Assembly: GCF_031877795.1 (NCBI RefSeq)
Contig: NC_133934.1
Span: forward strand, 25,423,716 to 25,487,715
Length of the DNA: 64,000 nt
Direction of reading: 5' to 3'
Source: Strix aluco
Taxonomy: Eukaryota; Chordata; Aves; Strigiformes; Strigidae
Under the pieces are notes generated by a model. That model ran no database searches and was not told the origin of the DNA. It worked only from the letters and a program-made list of their open reading frames with translations. Positions 13,264-27,231 of this stretch are shown piece by piece. Each line of letters starts with the position of its first letter. Positions within the stretch are counted from its first letter, which is position 1. The translations under genes and the position numbers were made by a program.

Positions 13264-16200
13264 ATTTAGCTGTTCTTAAATGGTCTAAGAAAACTGTAGT
13301 TCTGTGCAATCTGGAACATATTTTCTTTAATCAAATAGTATCTCACATTCTTTTTGTGGAAAAAAAATGTCCTAATTACCTCTTCTGGACCTAATAAAAA
13401 CAGGACAGTTATTCTGTGACATTTCCCTAAGCCAGGAATTGCTGAATTACTTCTTTTACTTTTACAGATCCTGAAAAGTCAAAGACTGGCTTATAGTTTA
13501 TGAAAATTGAGATACCAGAAAGGAATTGACTGAATAAGTCTTAACTACCAAAACATTATGTGCTAGCATGAGGACAAATTAATCCCAACCAAGACTAATC
13601 TTCTAAAACAGATGACCTGAGCAAAATTTAACTCTGTCGGACCTGTACATTATAGTGTCAGCTGTGTTATGACTTTGTAGTCTCTCTCTTTACCCAAAGT
13701 AAAGCACTTAAAGGGTCACTTTTCATTTTGTGCCCCTTTCAAAACAAAAAAAAAACCAAAAAAAAAAAAAACTTGAAACAGCAAGAGAATAACAGGCTTA
13801 AGTCTAAAAAAGGCATAATGCTGTTGTGTATGGTTTTTTAGTTCTCCTTGATTTGCAGATACAATATCCTTATGCAGCCTGGTCTAACTGGCAGCCCTGG
13901 ATTGCTTCCTCTTACCCAAAGGAGAAAAGAAGCATCTTGTTCAGTGAACTCAGCCCAAACTGGGCCTCCTCCTGTTTTTTTCACCAGATGTGGTTTGCCA
14001 CAGGAACCAATGCTAATGGGAAGCCTTTGCCTCTTGCCACTAGTCACCAGCATTTCCCCATCCACAACCCAGCAGCACAAACCCACTCTTTGTGTCAGAC
14101 AACAGCTGTTCCCCCACTCCCAGCCGCGAGAACAAAACACAGCCCACGAGGGATCCTAAAATCCAAATCTGTCCCATGCAGCTGATAAAATTGGACCACC
14201 CTAGAGCTAGGAAATGAACACATCCCTTATCTAAGTGCCGGATCTCTTTTCATTAGATAACATGTGTTTGGGATTGTTGGGAAACGTTGCTTCTTCACTT
14301 TCTTGCAAGAATTACCATATGGGCATAGAAGTTATCTTATTGCCAGCAGCTGAAGTGTGGGTGCCAGTGTGTGAATACCAAATAATAAAGGAATCCCCAG
14401 GAGACATCTGATTCAATTTCCTCTGTAGTACAAGACAAACATGAAAATTCATTGTCTTGATTAGCTTTAGTGCAGGGAAACATCTTTCACAGCTGATTGT
14501 AAATCTTCTGAATGATCTCATTTAGCTTTTAACCTTCCTCTCTTTTTCATCCCTGCACAGACTATTCCAGCCCAGACATTCATTTATTTAAATAGCCTAA
14601 GACATGCATATATTGTCTCCAGTCAGAACAAGAAACCTCCAAAGTGCACAAATAAGACTAAGAACATTATAAACATCCTTCAGAGTTTCTTGGTACAAAC
14701 ATACACTGCAGATCTTATTCCTAGAAATAAGAAAACTACAAGAAACATCCCCATCACAGATAAAATACATCTACTTTCTTCAGAATGGCTAGTGTTAAAA
14801 CCAGGGAATGGGGGAATAGTTTAAAAACTGGAGACTGCAGCCTGTGTTTTAAATCACCTTTCTAAGGACCTCCACAATGACATGAAAGCCGGTAATGTGT
14901 GAAAGCACGTAGCCAGTGTAGGTCACAGAAACAGGGGATGAGTGTTGTGATCTAATGAGACACTGGCAGCATGCTCACACAGCTGCATTGTTCCTACAGT
15001 CACTGCATCTGGTTTATCTGTGCCAACTCCTCTGCCCTTCCATTGTTTCATCTGTGATTTTTCTGTTACAGTTACCAAAGGAATTCTTCAAATGTCAAGA
15101 ACTGCTATGACCAAGAAAGAAATCACTAACATGTTTTTCCAGAATTTTATTAATGCAAATGATGATGGAAATTACTGATCTGCTTTCAAAAGGCATATGG
15201 GAGATTAAATCACAAACAGAGCATCATATCTCAATCTGGTTTCTATCAGTATTTGTCCTCACAGGTCAGAAAATCTAAAATCAAAGCCATTACATGCTTC
15301 ACTAGGCAAAATATAGGGAATCAAAATCTCACAAATATAGTCCTACCTCATATACTCTTTGGCCTTAATCATGTTTTAGAAACTTCAGTTAGCTATAAAT
15401 TTTACAGAATCTTCATGAAATAAACATTGTCTTCTCAAAGGTGCAAAATCTCCAGAAAATTGGGATGTGCTTTTTCTCCACCATCTCTTCCTAAAATAAA
15501 TAAGAGACAACAAAGATGAGCAGAAATATTTTGTGTGGTTTTCATTCACATACATGTCCACAAGACCTTAGAAGAATTATGAAAATTAATGCCTACCTTC
15601 AAATAGAATTTAAAGACACAAAGATTGAGGACATCTCACTTTAATTCTTCAAATTCAGATCTAATCTAAACTAGCTACCTAGGTTTCTTCCACAGTCTTC
15701 AGAGAGAGATGGGCATATTTAACCAGCTATTCAACTTATATATCTTAAAGCCTCTCGGGATGCAATGTAGAGCCTGTGGAGATATTTTCTCTCATCATGA
15801 ATGATGACAGCCCAAATGATTGGTTAAAGTTAGGTATCTGACTCTTAGAAAACTAACCTATAAAAATCCTGTCTAAACTCTTTATGTTAGATTTTCCATA
15901 CTACCTACCCAGAGAGAAGAAATAATAAACAAACAATTATCACCAATATATGGTTAGTGTGTCATCAGAGAGGGGCATATTTGGACAGTTTTGATAGATG
16001 TCTGGCATGCAGACGCCATCCTGACACATCCATTACAACCGCAAAGAGTGGCCATCACACTTCCTCCTCCAGAGAGGAAGAAATCATAATATGATGTGTT
16101 TTCTGATAACTTTAATTGCATTAAAAATAATGAATATGTAACAACACAAGAGCACAAAAATCAGTTTTTAATAAGGTTTTGTATGCATGTTCTTACGAAT

Positions 16201-19200
16201 GCATCAAGTACTTATCACTGCCCAGAACTTCCAGTGAGAAGCAAACGTTTCTCCCCAAAACCAAGGGAGAATAGAAAAAAAACTTCTTTTTGATTTCATC
16301 AGGGACTGGAAATGGCAGCAAAAGTGAAGTAGTGCCCAGTCTTCTTCAAAACTAAATTTTCTACACATTTTGTATTTTTCCAGTTATTTTATTATCAAAT
16401 AAATAATACAGAATACCAACAGTGTTGAGACAGCCTGAGGATACATCTCCAGATATCCAACAGCCATTGTACATGCATGCCAATGCCAGATACACATCTG
16501 GTCAACCTACATCAGAGGACAAGTCTGGAGGGAATTGAGTGAAGGCTGCCACCTCTTGGTGAATTAAATAGCACAAAAATTGGCTTATCTGCTGGAAAAT
16601 GACACACCATATGTATTGAGTTCACATTATGTCACACCAGTGTATGTTTTAATGTATCCTGGTGTCATAAAAAAAAACCAACCTAAAATTATACAGTCTT
16701 CCACAACAGCTAAGATTACAGAATTTCCAAAAGAAACGAGCTTCATGAGTTTCCATTCAGAAAGATACCTAGACTGTCAAACACTACCACCAGCTGAGGT
16801 GAAGTCTTATAGTCTAAACAGATGATACACAGTGAATAACATTAAAACACCCCGCATAAATTTTCTATACGGAGCATGTCAAATAGATCAGATAAAGAGA
16901 GTATTTCCAACTTAACCAGTCTCTAATGTCAAGTCATTGGTAAATTCCCCTTCATTTTGCTCTATTACTAACCTTTAATAGATGACAAGTTAAAATTACT
17001 TTTATGTAGCATGCTTAGCACATACTGACACACGTTAACACTTTTTTCCCCCCAACTGAAATGTAAGATTGCTTTGTAAAAAGTTGCCAACTTCTATTTA
17101 TTTTCTTCTGGTTCAACACCACAACTTGAGTGTTCCAGCTTTTTCTCTTCCTTGGCAATAGTTCTGGAGCTTTCATAAAAGTTTTGTGATATTGATAAAA
17201 TCCCCAAAGAAGCAATAGCAGCACTGCAAGAGTTGCTGCTGTTGCCATTTCTATCAAAGACCTCTATAATTAATTAAATCTAATGATGACTCTGCAAGGT
17301 CTCAATGCATTTGAAATAACATTTGTCTTGTATTTTACATATATTACCTTGATTCAGCTTGTCCTCACACCTTACATAGGACAGCAATTTGACAGTGATA
17401 TAATCCATGTATTTTTTTCTTCAGGTGAAATCCTATGAGATAAATACAAACTCAGTGCATTCAAATGACATTTAACTTTGTTTCTGTTACATTTCTGCTT
17501 GCTGAAGAACTGACACATTTATTCCTCTGACCAATACTAAATGATCCAATTAAAATGAGAAGACCAAATTAAAAAGAAACTTCTATTTTAGAGTGAAACA
17601 AGCACACAATGCATTTATTAGCATGTAAATACAATTACCATGATGATGCTACTTTTACTGACACTCCATATTTTATCTTAAGAAGCCTGAGACATAAGTA
17701 CCTTCTCCTGACTGGACAAAACCTATGCCAAGAAACATCAAGGAGGCCAGTTTGCCCATCTGCACTACTTACCCTGGTTTTGGGGTGTTGGGACAGGGGG
17801 GAGGAACAAGGCTTGGTCCAGTTTGGGGAGGAGAAAGAGATAAGGTACTTTAAGACTTTGCACCAACTTCCACTGAAATGCATGAGGGCCTCCCAGAAGA
17901 AGGCCCCACAGGTTCTCTTCAGAAAAGCCATGGTTAAGTGGACACTCCGTTCCTGGTTTGTCTTTAATTCCCTTTCAGGTAACCCTAAAGGCCCAGTCCC
18001 TGCAGAGGTCAGTGCAGCTGGGGATTTGGGTCAAGACAGAAATGGTGGGTGGATAAATGCTCAGAGAAGTGCTTGTACTACACAGCACTATATTCGTTGT
18101 CCTGCTGGGATCAGCACTGCTAAAAGTTTCTGACACAAAATTTTTAAAATTACCCATTATATCTGTTAAAGCCAGCTGTAGTAATGAAAAACTTACACCA
18201 GGAATCTGCAACGTTGACAGGTCTTTTTATAGGCCTACAGAATGTGTTAAAGAAAGTTTTATCAAAATAATTGCTTTGAAAAAGGCACACTTTGACATTG
18301 TTCATTGGCTTTGAGCTCGTAGTTCACTATGTCACATTAGGCAGTATATCCCACTTCTCTTCAGTTTAGAATAAGTGCCACCAAATATTTATGGAATAAA
18401 GAAAAATGTTTTAGTATCAAAAAAGTATTTAAGCCTTTAATGGGATGGATTACCAGCTCTGTCTCAGAAGAGGTGTACAGACAGATATAAATATTGTTGT
18501 TAAACCGACATTGAAGAATTACTCCCACTATAGGCATGTCCTGCAGAATAGGAAATGAATTAATCTGCTCATAGTGCAAATAATTTTGCTTTTTACTACA
18601 GGCCTTATTTAAGCAGCACAGTAAGTTCTGGAGGTAATTTTTCACAGAAGGTCTGCACAGTGCTATTTAGCTTAACAATATCTAACTTGCCAATGATTTT
18701 TTTTTTAACCTTATCTTCTGCAGAGCTTTCTGTCTTCTAAACAAAATCCTCACTCAAAATTGCATTTAGAGTACAGAATCCCAAAAGAAACTTGAATGTC
18801 AACATGAAGAGTTTGATTTTATAACAGCAAAGACATTCCTAGAAGAATGAAACATTCTTGTAGCCTCTTAAATTCTGCTTTCTGGACTTTTGAGTATTAA
18901 TTACTTCTTCAGACTGAGTATCTCCCTAGCAGGCATTTTCAAATTATTTACAGATGACTTGGTCTGGCCTACTACATGCAGAGCTTACTCCAGTGTAAAT
19001 TCAAGAAACACACTTTCATTAGTCTAGGCATTATATGCTCTTCCCCATAACTGGCCTCTGAGTGTTAGGTGTATTGCAACTCCATATTCATAAGCACCTA
19101 CCAGAGCACACAGCATTACCACGTACTAGACTTGGAGTCATCCAAGCACACAATGAAAAATACGATGCATAGTATAAAAACGAAGTCAAGATCAAGCCAG

Positions 19201-21442
19201 ATTGTTCTTCACCTAGCATTTTTCCTCCATCATATTTGTGACTTCTTCTCCGGGCAGTAAAGAAACCTTTTCCATCCTGTTCTATAACTTCTTAATAGGG
19301 CTGACATACTTCTCGTAAAACGCTTGAATACTTTTTTTCTCCCAGAGGCGGGCTACAACTACTCTGTAAGTATCTCTTCTAAACAGATTGATATATTAGG
19401 GGCAATCTGAAAGAGTGGCAACCAGGCCATGTATGTAGTTTTAGTCCAATAACCTTCTTAAAAAACTTGCTCCGATGGATGGACCTGTTCCATCTGGAAC
19501 CAGCTGATTTGAGTTTGGGAGGAACAGATTGCTTCTGAGGGGTCGGCAGGTTGCTGGGTGGAAATGAGGGTGTTCGGGGATTTGGCAGGAGGAACTACTT
19601 TTATCTTTGGAGCAAAATGAGTTTTCAGTGTGGAGATATGAGAAGTAAATGTATCACTCATATCTGAACAGGTGCTTAAAATCTTATCCTTCCAGCAATG
19701 TAGTAAAGTAGCTATGCTATTATGTCAGGCTATGCTCCCGCAGCAGAATCACATCTACAGACGGTAACTCTGAAACATCGCTATCTCTATTTTAAAATAA
19801 TCTAGCACAGAATCAGAGCAGGAGCTATAGATGTTGTCACCAACAATTTGTGGTGTCTAGGTGGGTGAGGCAAAGATAATCCATATGGCAGTGATAACAC
19901 AATATGGAACTTAAGCTTAATTCCTTAGAAAACCTACAGCTATCTACTATAAAAGTATTTTTAAAAACCTGATTTTAAGTTCCTCAAGGAAACACGTTTG
20001 AGTTATTGCCCACATCATTCATAATTAATTCAGTAGAGAATCATCCTTGTTCAAAAGCACTATTCTGAACACTTGAACATTCTGAATATTTTTTGTTGGA
20101 CATTTCAAGGTTACTTTTCTCATAAAATTTGTGTTTAATTCTGACTAGACAAAGGCATCTAAATCATTCCAAAGTCATAGTAGAGTGGCTTTCTATATAT
20201 ATGCAAAATATATAACTTGAATAGGTAGTAACAGTACCTCCTCAACTATCAAGATAATTACATGACATACTACCACTTCTCTGGCCCTTTTAGCCACTGC
20301 TCAGTAATTTTTGATATCAGCTTGTCTTGTGCTTCTACTAGCTATGAGCTGCCTGGACTAACAATAGCAGAGAGGATATTAATTTAGCACTGAAGATGCA
20401 TGCTGTAGTTTGACCCAAATATATCCAATTGCTGTAGGATTGCTTGGTGAAATCTTATGGCTCATGTTACTCAGGAATTAAACTCACTGGAAATATTCTG
20501 ATGAATGCTTGTCAGAAAATGTCAATGCGTGGAACACAAACTGTTTAATTAAAAATATCTCAGGCTTGACAAGCTTTTGCCAAATGCTGAGTGAATTTTC
20601 TAGGGCATGGAACCTAGTGGACTCAAGAGCCCTCAATGGTCCAGGTGTGCCTGTCTCCAGGACCTTCCCAAAGTCAGGAGCACTGCTCTTTCACAGTCCA
20701 CCCTTTCAGAGTTGATCTTTCAATGAATATCCCAGGACTCTAGCTCTGCAGTGGATCTGGGAACCTAAAATCCCTACTTCTATCCAAAACCACAAACCCT
20801 GGCATTTTAGACTGCAGCTCAGTGAATTCAGCCTTCTTTTTATTGGCCAACATGAATTAGACAAGGGTTTCATGTTCACAGAATAGCTCTAAGGTATAGC
20901 AAGCATGTTTGATTTTGAAAATATATGAATGTTTTTAAAAAAAATTATTTTTAAAACCTCAAAACCAAAATGGTTCCTGTCCAGTTCTTAACTGAAAAAA
21001 TTCCCGTCATCATATACTTACAGAGGGTAAAGATCCAGCCTTCACCAGTGACTTTGCTTATTAACAACTAATCCACACCTGCATACCTGTTTATGAGCAG
21101 CTGATCTTCAGAAGAGCCTATGGTTATGTCTATTTGTCTGAGTCTAGAGATGAAAGCTTGAAAGACAGATGCTTCCACTGAACAGAGAAAAAGATTGTCC
21201 ATTTCTTCTGAGAAATGTTGAAGATATTCTTGCTAGCAGATGGAATAAGAGAGCCTTTACACTTTACAGCATGGATGTGGAACGGAAACATTGATGGTTC
21301 CCTTATGATTTCATTGACCTTTCTGTCAGTAAGTGAACTCTTTAGATGGAGATACTCTTCAGTGAATGAAAGCTGATTAAACTCCTTTGCAAGCCAACAG
21401 AAAAATTAAAGTAGAAGGCACCTGAAGCACCTTTCCTACCTT

Positions 21443-21466
21443 AAAAAAAAAAAAAAAAAAAAAAAA
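21443..21466 (+). repeat. Poly(A) tract, 24 bp
   Basis: This is an uninterrupted run of 24 A. It could be a simple repeat or the tail of an old retroposed copy. I recognise no source sequence upstream of it, so I leave it as a homopolymer. Confidence 0.8.
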
Positions 21467-21700
21467 GCAAAAAAGCTCAAGAGAATAAGAGAATAGAAAG
21501 AGTTAAGGATATCAATGCATTGAAAATATTACTTCAGTCAGCTTTATGTGAGGAAGTCTAACTGAAATTATTATGATGATCCAGCTGAGCACTGACCTGT
21601 TTAAAATGTGGGTTTAAAATATTAGTCTGGGATTTAAAACTGGTAGTACCTACCTATAACACAGGCTTTCTCATCAAGTTAAGCAAGTTGGTTGGTACAT

Positions 21701-22298
21701 TATTTTGGTTTAACCCCAGCCAGCAACTAAGCACCACACAGCCACTTGCTCATGCCCCTCCCTGGTTGGGATAGGGGAGAGAATTGGAAAAGTAAAAGTG
21801 AGAAAACTCGTGGGTTGAAATAAAGACAGTTTAATAAGTAAAGAAAAATCTACGCACACAAGCAAAGCAAAACAAAGAATTCAATCACTACTTCCCATTG
21901 GCAGGCAGGTGCTCAGCCATCTCCAGGAAAGCAGGGCTCCATCATGCGTAATAGTTACTTGGGAAGGCAAACGCCATGACTCTGAACTTCCTCCACTTCA
22001 TTCTTCTTCCCCCAGCTTTATACGCTGAGCATGATGTCATATAGTATGAAATATCCCTTTGGTCAGTTGGGGTCAGCTGTCCCACCTGTGTCCCCTCCCA
22101 ACATTTTGTGCACCCCCAGCCTACTCGCTGGTGGGGTGGGGTGAGAAGCAGAAAAGGCCTTGACTCTGTGTAAGCACTGCTCAGCTATAACTTAAACATC
22201 CCTGAATTATCAACACTATATCCAGCACAAATGCAAAACATAGCCCCATACTGGCTACTATGAAGAAAATTAACTCTATCCCAGCCAAAGCCAGCACA
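21701..22298 (-). mobile_element. Solo LTR of an endogenous retrovirus, 598 bp
   Basis: Read on the - strand the element begins TGTGCTGGCTTTGGCTGG and ends near GGTTAAACCA followed by a decayed terminus. It is bracketed by TACAT at 21696-21700 and 22299-22303. On the - strand a CRE-like TGACATCA (22032-22039) stands upstream of a TATAAAG box near 22020, and the ATTAAA polyadenylation signal is at 21830-21835. The layout is therefore U3 promoter, then R and U5. The sequence closely resembles a family I remember as common in songbirds. The 5-bp duplication fits ERVL or some ERV1-type elements, and I do not assign a subfamily. No internal retroviral genes adjoin it, so it is a solo LTR with no coding capacity. 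Confidence 0.9.
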
Positions 22299-25200
22299 TA
22301 CATCAATTTCTCATGTGCCAAAATGAGAGCAGACTTCCAGAAGTCACAGGAGCTCAGGAAAATATCCATTGAAAAGTGCAGAGTGCCCAGGAGATATAAG
22401 AAATCAGCTTCTGAGTTTTTTGTAAATATGGTAGGGTTTTAATGAAAGCTATCCTCACAAAGTGCAATATCTAAGCAGCCTTACAGCCAGTTCTTGTAGT
22501 TTTCGTCATTTCTATGTTTAGAAATAATTTATCAAACTCAAAGATATTAAAATAGTGAAAAGAAAAATCAGGATTAGAGGAGAAACATGACAGATGTACC
22601 AATCAAAACAGGTCACACACATTTTTTATTTTTTCCCCAGTCTCAGTCAGAATCACTGAAGACTTGCAATGTCTTATTTGATGAATAAAAATGAAAGCTC
22701 TATTCTGTAATTTAGCTCTGTTAGGAATAGCATTAGAACTGCTGTCAACAGCTTAAATATACAAACTGTCCACATAAAAATTGCTGCTCAGAAGAAATAA
22801 TTATATTCCACTTCCTCTAAAAGATCACAGTAAACATGACTTTTGCTTCAGAAAACCCAATGCAACAAAAGTCTCCAGCTCACCCTTCATAAGGACTCAA
22901 TGTGTCCCCTCTTTAATACCCAGATGATCTCTCAGATTAAGCCCTCAGACTCCAGTCCCTTCTTCATCCCCCAAACTACTTTTTTTGGCAAGAGCCCTGC
23001 TCTTGCTTCACGTCCTCCTGTAATGCCTCTCTGGGACCCTTCCCTTAGGCACCACTCTGGTACCTGACTGCAGCCGCCTTTTGCTGCAAAGTTGTTAAGC
23101 GGGGGAGGAAAAATCACCTCAGAGTTACCAGATGGGAAATAGTGGTGGGATCAGGACACAACTTCTCTGCAGTTTTCTACACTGACTGTCACTGTGGGAA
23201 GGTAGCTGCTACATCCTGAGTCTCTTCAGGCGAAATGCCTCCAGGAAATACTATTATAGGTGTTTCACATTTAAATAAGCAACAGAATATATCATTGACT
23301 CTCATTCATACATAAGAGTTGTCTGTATTTTAGCTAAATGCTTCTGAGTCTGGATCGAGGAACTCTTCCTACTCCTATGCATTCAACCATCTTTTTCCTG
23401 CCACAGCCACAGCCTCTTTCCTCCTTCACAACCTTCTCTTGCTTGACTTTGCTTGCTACTGTACTTCTACTTTTTCTCTTTTTTGGCATCTTTCCTTGTC
23501 ATTGACATCCAAGGAATCACTAGTATTTTCTGTTCTCAAATAAAGTCCATTAACTCCAGTTTCTCTCTTCAGCCTTTTTTCCTAGTGTTATTATAATTGA
23601 GTGTAACTCCTCTGGGAAAAGAATACAAAATGCATTTATGGATATCCTTCATTTAAAAACTCCTTGAAAAGGGCATTAACCTCTACTACCGTCTTTTACA
23701 TTGTTTCAGGATCTTTCTGGAATACCTCAAGCAGACAAAAAACTATGGAGACACAAAACTTTGGTTGTGGAGAGCCACTTCACATCACACAAAGTCACAA
23801 ACTTCCTCTCTGATGAAAGCGTAGTGAATGTGTGTAAATAGTTACATTTCTGCCAGTGCAGAAATCAGTTGTGCAGTAACAATATAATCTTCACTGTGAT
23901 ATTAAGTACAAGCTTATGTTTGGCAGATCTCCTCATATTTTTATAGATTTAAAAAAAAAACTTTCAGGAGTTACTGGATGAAAAAGTGTTAAAAATTAAT
24001 TCCAGTTCTTACTCTCCACACAGCATGTGCATCAGGATCATAATTAAATGGTTCAAGAGTGAGAATCTCAACATGAAAAGGTGTTAGCTCATTGCCACCT
24101 GCAAGTGACAGACACAATGAAAAATGTTAGAGGAAAAAGATTTTTTTATGGGGGCTCCCTTGATTTATGGTAAAGTATATGCATACAGCAAACTTCTGAA
24201 ATTTTTGCAGTATTTAAGAGAGTCATCCCCATGACCAGTCATCCACCTGGCTAACACAACTGCACTGAGTCTATCTAATTTACATAGGCTCTACGCATTC
24301 CCTCAAAAGCAGTAAGCCAAAAGAAGACTGTGAGACATACCATCATCTTCTTAGAAAAGTTATACAGAAGTGAGAACCAGTTAATGCAAGCAGCATCCTA
24401 GAACTAGCACCAAGACTTTATCAAGAGGACAGGATAGTAGCAGACATAAATTCTTCAAAAAATCCTGCCACAGTTGAGGATCTCAAATTTACTTTGCTGA
24501 ATTATTTTCTTTATACAAACTACCAGGGCTTTTTCCCAGAATGCCACAGCTGACAGAAAGCTCAGCTGTCACACCACAGGGAGAGGCATCAACTCTGTCA
24601 TTGCACAGGGTATGGCTACTACTGTCATCACCTCACAGGTCTGGATGACTTTGTCCAGGATGCAATGCTGTCGAGGGCTGGATGTAGCTACCGCTTCCAC
24701 CTTCTCATTTTACATCACCAGTTAAATGAACACATTTGACACTTGCCTTATTGTTATTGCTTGTGCAAAAAGGACTAATTAGGGTCTAGAAAACTTCTTC
24801 TGTAGAAGATAGGATATCCTGTGATGTGGCACTTGTTAAATTATGACTAGAAATTAAAGGAAACTAAATTATGCAAAGTGTCAGATGAGACAGTAATACA
24901 GAGTTTGTTCAGAAAATGATGGAAAGGATCCTCTTATTCTCCTGATAAGAATCTGAAATAATATTCTCCACTTATGTCCATGACACAGAGTCCAGAAAGG
25001 ACAGTTCAGCAAACAAATTAAAGCTTGCTCCTTGAAAAGTGTTTGTTTATTTTGGATACCTGTTTTTCATCACCCAGATTGGGAACACTCAAGCTAGTTT
25101 TCTGCTCATTTGCCACTTTGATTTGCTCAGCCCTAAAAATTACTGACCCTCTTGCAAGTATACAGGGTCCTCTGTGATCACCAGGATGTCCATGGAGGGC

Positions 25201-26984
25201 AGTCATTCTGTGAAGGCAAGTGCCCAGTGTGATGTCATTCATTCTGCTGTAGGGTGTTCAGGGTTTTTTTCTGAAATGCTGCCCAGTTATTTCTGACAAC
25301 CTGATTATGTTGCAAGCCTGCTAATGTGTTGTAATGCAATTAAAAATGCAGGGGGTTTCCATCAATTTCTATCAATCTAGAAACACTGAGTCCTGTTGTT
25401 TCTTTTGCCCCCAAGGGCAGTGCATCATGAGCCCACCAATTGCACTACTCAAATGATAAATTTTCCCTTTTATTCAGGCTAATAGTCAGGCAATGAAGAC
25501 TTTCTTATCCAGAAGAACTGATGGCTGCCTCCGTCACCTTTTCCCTTCAATTATTTAGACTTCTCCCATACTTAGGCTGGCTTCCTGCTGGCAACACTGC
25601 GGACTGTGTGTATTAATCGTTAACTGTCATTGTACTTTAGAAGAACAAAAGTGAAAAGATTGCTCAAGACCAAAAATAGACCTTTCTTTTTTTTTCCTGA
25701 TGAATAAATGACAGCTATGTGCTACCTGGATTTACAGTGTCTCCAAACATGTTTTCCCTTTTTTCCAAAGAATAATTAACACTCTAGACAAGCAGAGCAA
25801 ATTCGCTGTTCCTATTGTCCATATTCCAGGGTTCCCTTTTTCCTGTCATATCAAGGTTTGGTGGAGTCTGTTAAAGCTTACAAGTCCTCCTCTGCCACCA
25901 CCTCCAGACAAGTATCAGGGGAACAGGATTATGTTCTTCATGTAGTACTGGAGGCTTAGCCTATTAAATCAATGGGAAGCTATCTCTTCCAGTGGTCAAC
26001 CTGACCTGCTTCACTATTTCCCAGAAATCCTCGCAGTACATACTCTTAGGCTGCCTCTGCTGTCCTTGCCCAGACAGACATCTTGTAGACCACAGGCAGG
26101 ATCCTTCTCTGTAAGTCGTCCCACGTGGCCTTCTCACTGAGGAGTCCACAAGGAGGTTCCAGGTCCAGAGTCTCTTTCCACAAATGCTTGGACTTCCCAC
26201 AACTTGTTTTCCTAGCAGGTCCTCCTCTTCCTCAGTTGTGTGCTCCTCCTCTGGAAACCGCAGGCACAGCCGAATGCTTGGCTGTACCAAGACAAACACC
26301 ACAGAACAAGAGCGCTTCCCAAGCCTTGTGCTTTAAAGACACATAAAGCTCACACCAACTCAGAAAATAGAAAAACACTCCAGTTTCCACTTCAATATAT
26401 ACTCTCAATTTTGGTTCTTAGAGACTGAAAAGTCACTATAAGCAGAAAATCACATCCAACTGCTTCTATTCACTGCGCACTGTCTGGCACTTAGAATAAA
26501 CTATTGCCACATGCCTGACCCAGTCACTCCAATAAATAATTCATGGTATGTCTCACTCTGATGCTTTTCTGCAGGGTCCAAGAAAAGAGGATTTCAGACA
26601 CAAGTACATGTCCTACAAAGAAATGGCCATTTGAGTGAGTATAATGAAAATCCTCCTCAAGTTGCAGTACATCCTGCCAAAGACAGAAGTCAGCCCCAGC
26701 TGATGGAAGTGAGGCAGATGTGAGGACTCAAAAGAGCTGAATCTATATGGCTGAAGCACATTGAAGTCAATGAAAAGTCAGTTGGTTTGGACCTAAGGAA
26801 CCTACCTGCTCTCCCTTGTCTCATTAGGAATTAAATATACAGACTATGCTGTATATTTATATGCTTTCTCTGCATTTTATTCTATTATGGACACCATGTT
26901 ACAGAATGTAACAACCAAAAGTTTTGTGACAAACTTTCCAGAAAAAAACATTTGTCATTTATAAGGCTAAACATTGACTTTATT

Positions 26985-27115
26985 CACTACAATATATTAA
27001 TATATTATTATTATTATCATAATCATGTTTTTATAATAATATGTATGTTATTACATGTTATGAAATGTTATTAAATATTTGCCATAATATTTATATTACT
27101 ATCTTATAAGAAATG
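26985..27115. repeat. AT-rich low-complexity region
   Basis: The sequence is almost wholly A and T, with imperfect ATT/TTA triplets and repeated TGTTATTA-like words. It is an impure microsatellite with no coding potential. Confidence 0.65.
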
Positions 27116-27193
27116 ACCTGATAAATGTTAGGCATTCATGGTTTTAAATGTATTAGCAACAACTGGAATGCTAATCAGTTTGGATCAGCCCTA

Positions 27194-27231
27194 TGTGTGT
27201 ATACAAGTGTGTGTATACAAGTGTGTAGATG
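27194..27231 (+). repeat. 14-bp tandem duplication
   Basis: The unit TGTGTGTATACAAG occurs twice without mismatch (27194-27207 and 27208-27221), followed by a partial third copy. It is a short tandem repeat that may vary in length between individuals. Confidence 0.75.

Larger units (their letters stand above)
6398..21695. other. Intergenic non-coding DNA with low-complexity tracts
   Basis: No gene can be supported in these 15 kb. Low-complexity tracts include T16 at 6722-6737, A12 at 9454-9465, G-rich patches at 10490-10502 and 13244-13263, A-rich sequence near 13744-13772 and A24 at 21443-21466. The longest open frames (10876-11274, 13826-14185 and 17609-18133) resemble no family I know and have no convincing splice or promoter context. 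Anything older than the named LTRs is too degraded for me to classify by eye. Confidence 0.6.

Noticed and set aside
17609-18133. 174-codon open frame on the + strand
   Set aside because: It is the longest frame outside the CpG island, but it has no recognisable domain, no promoter or splice context, and overlaps minus frames of similar quality. A chance frame is most likely.
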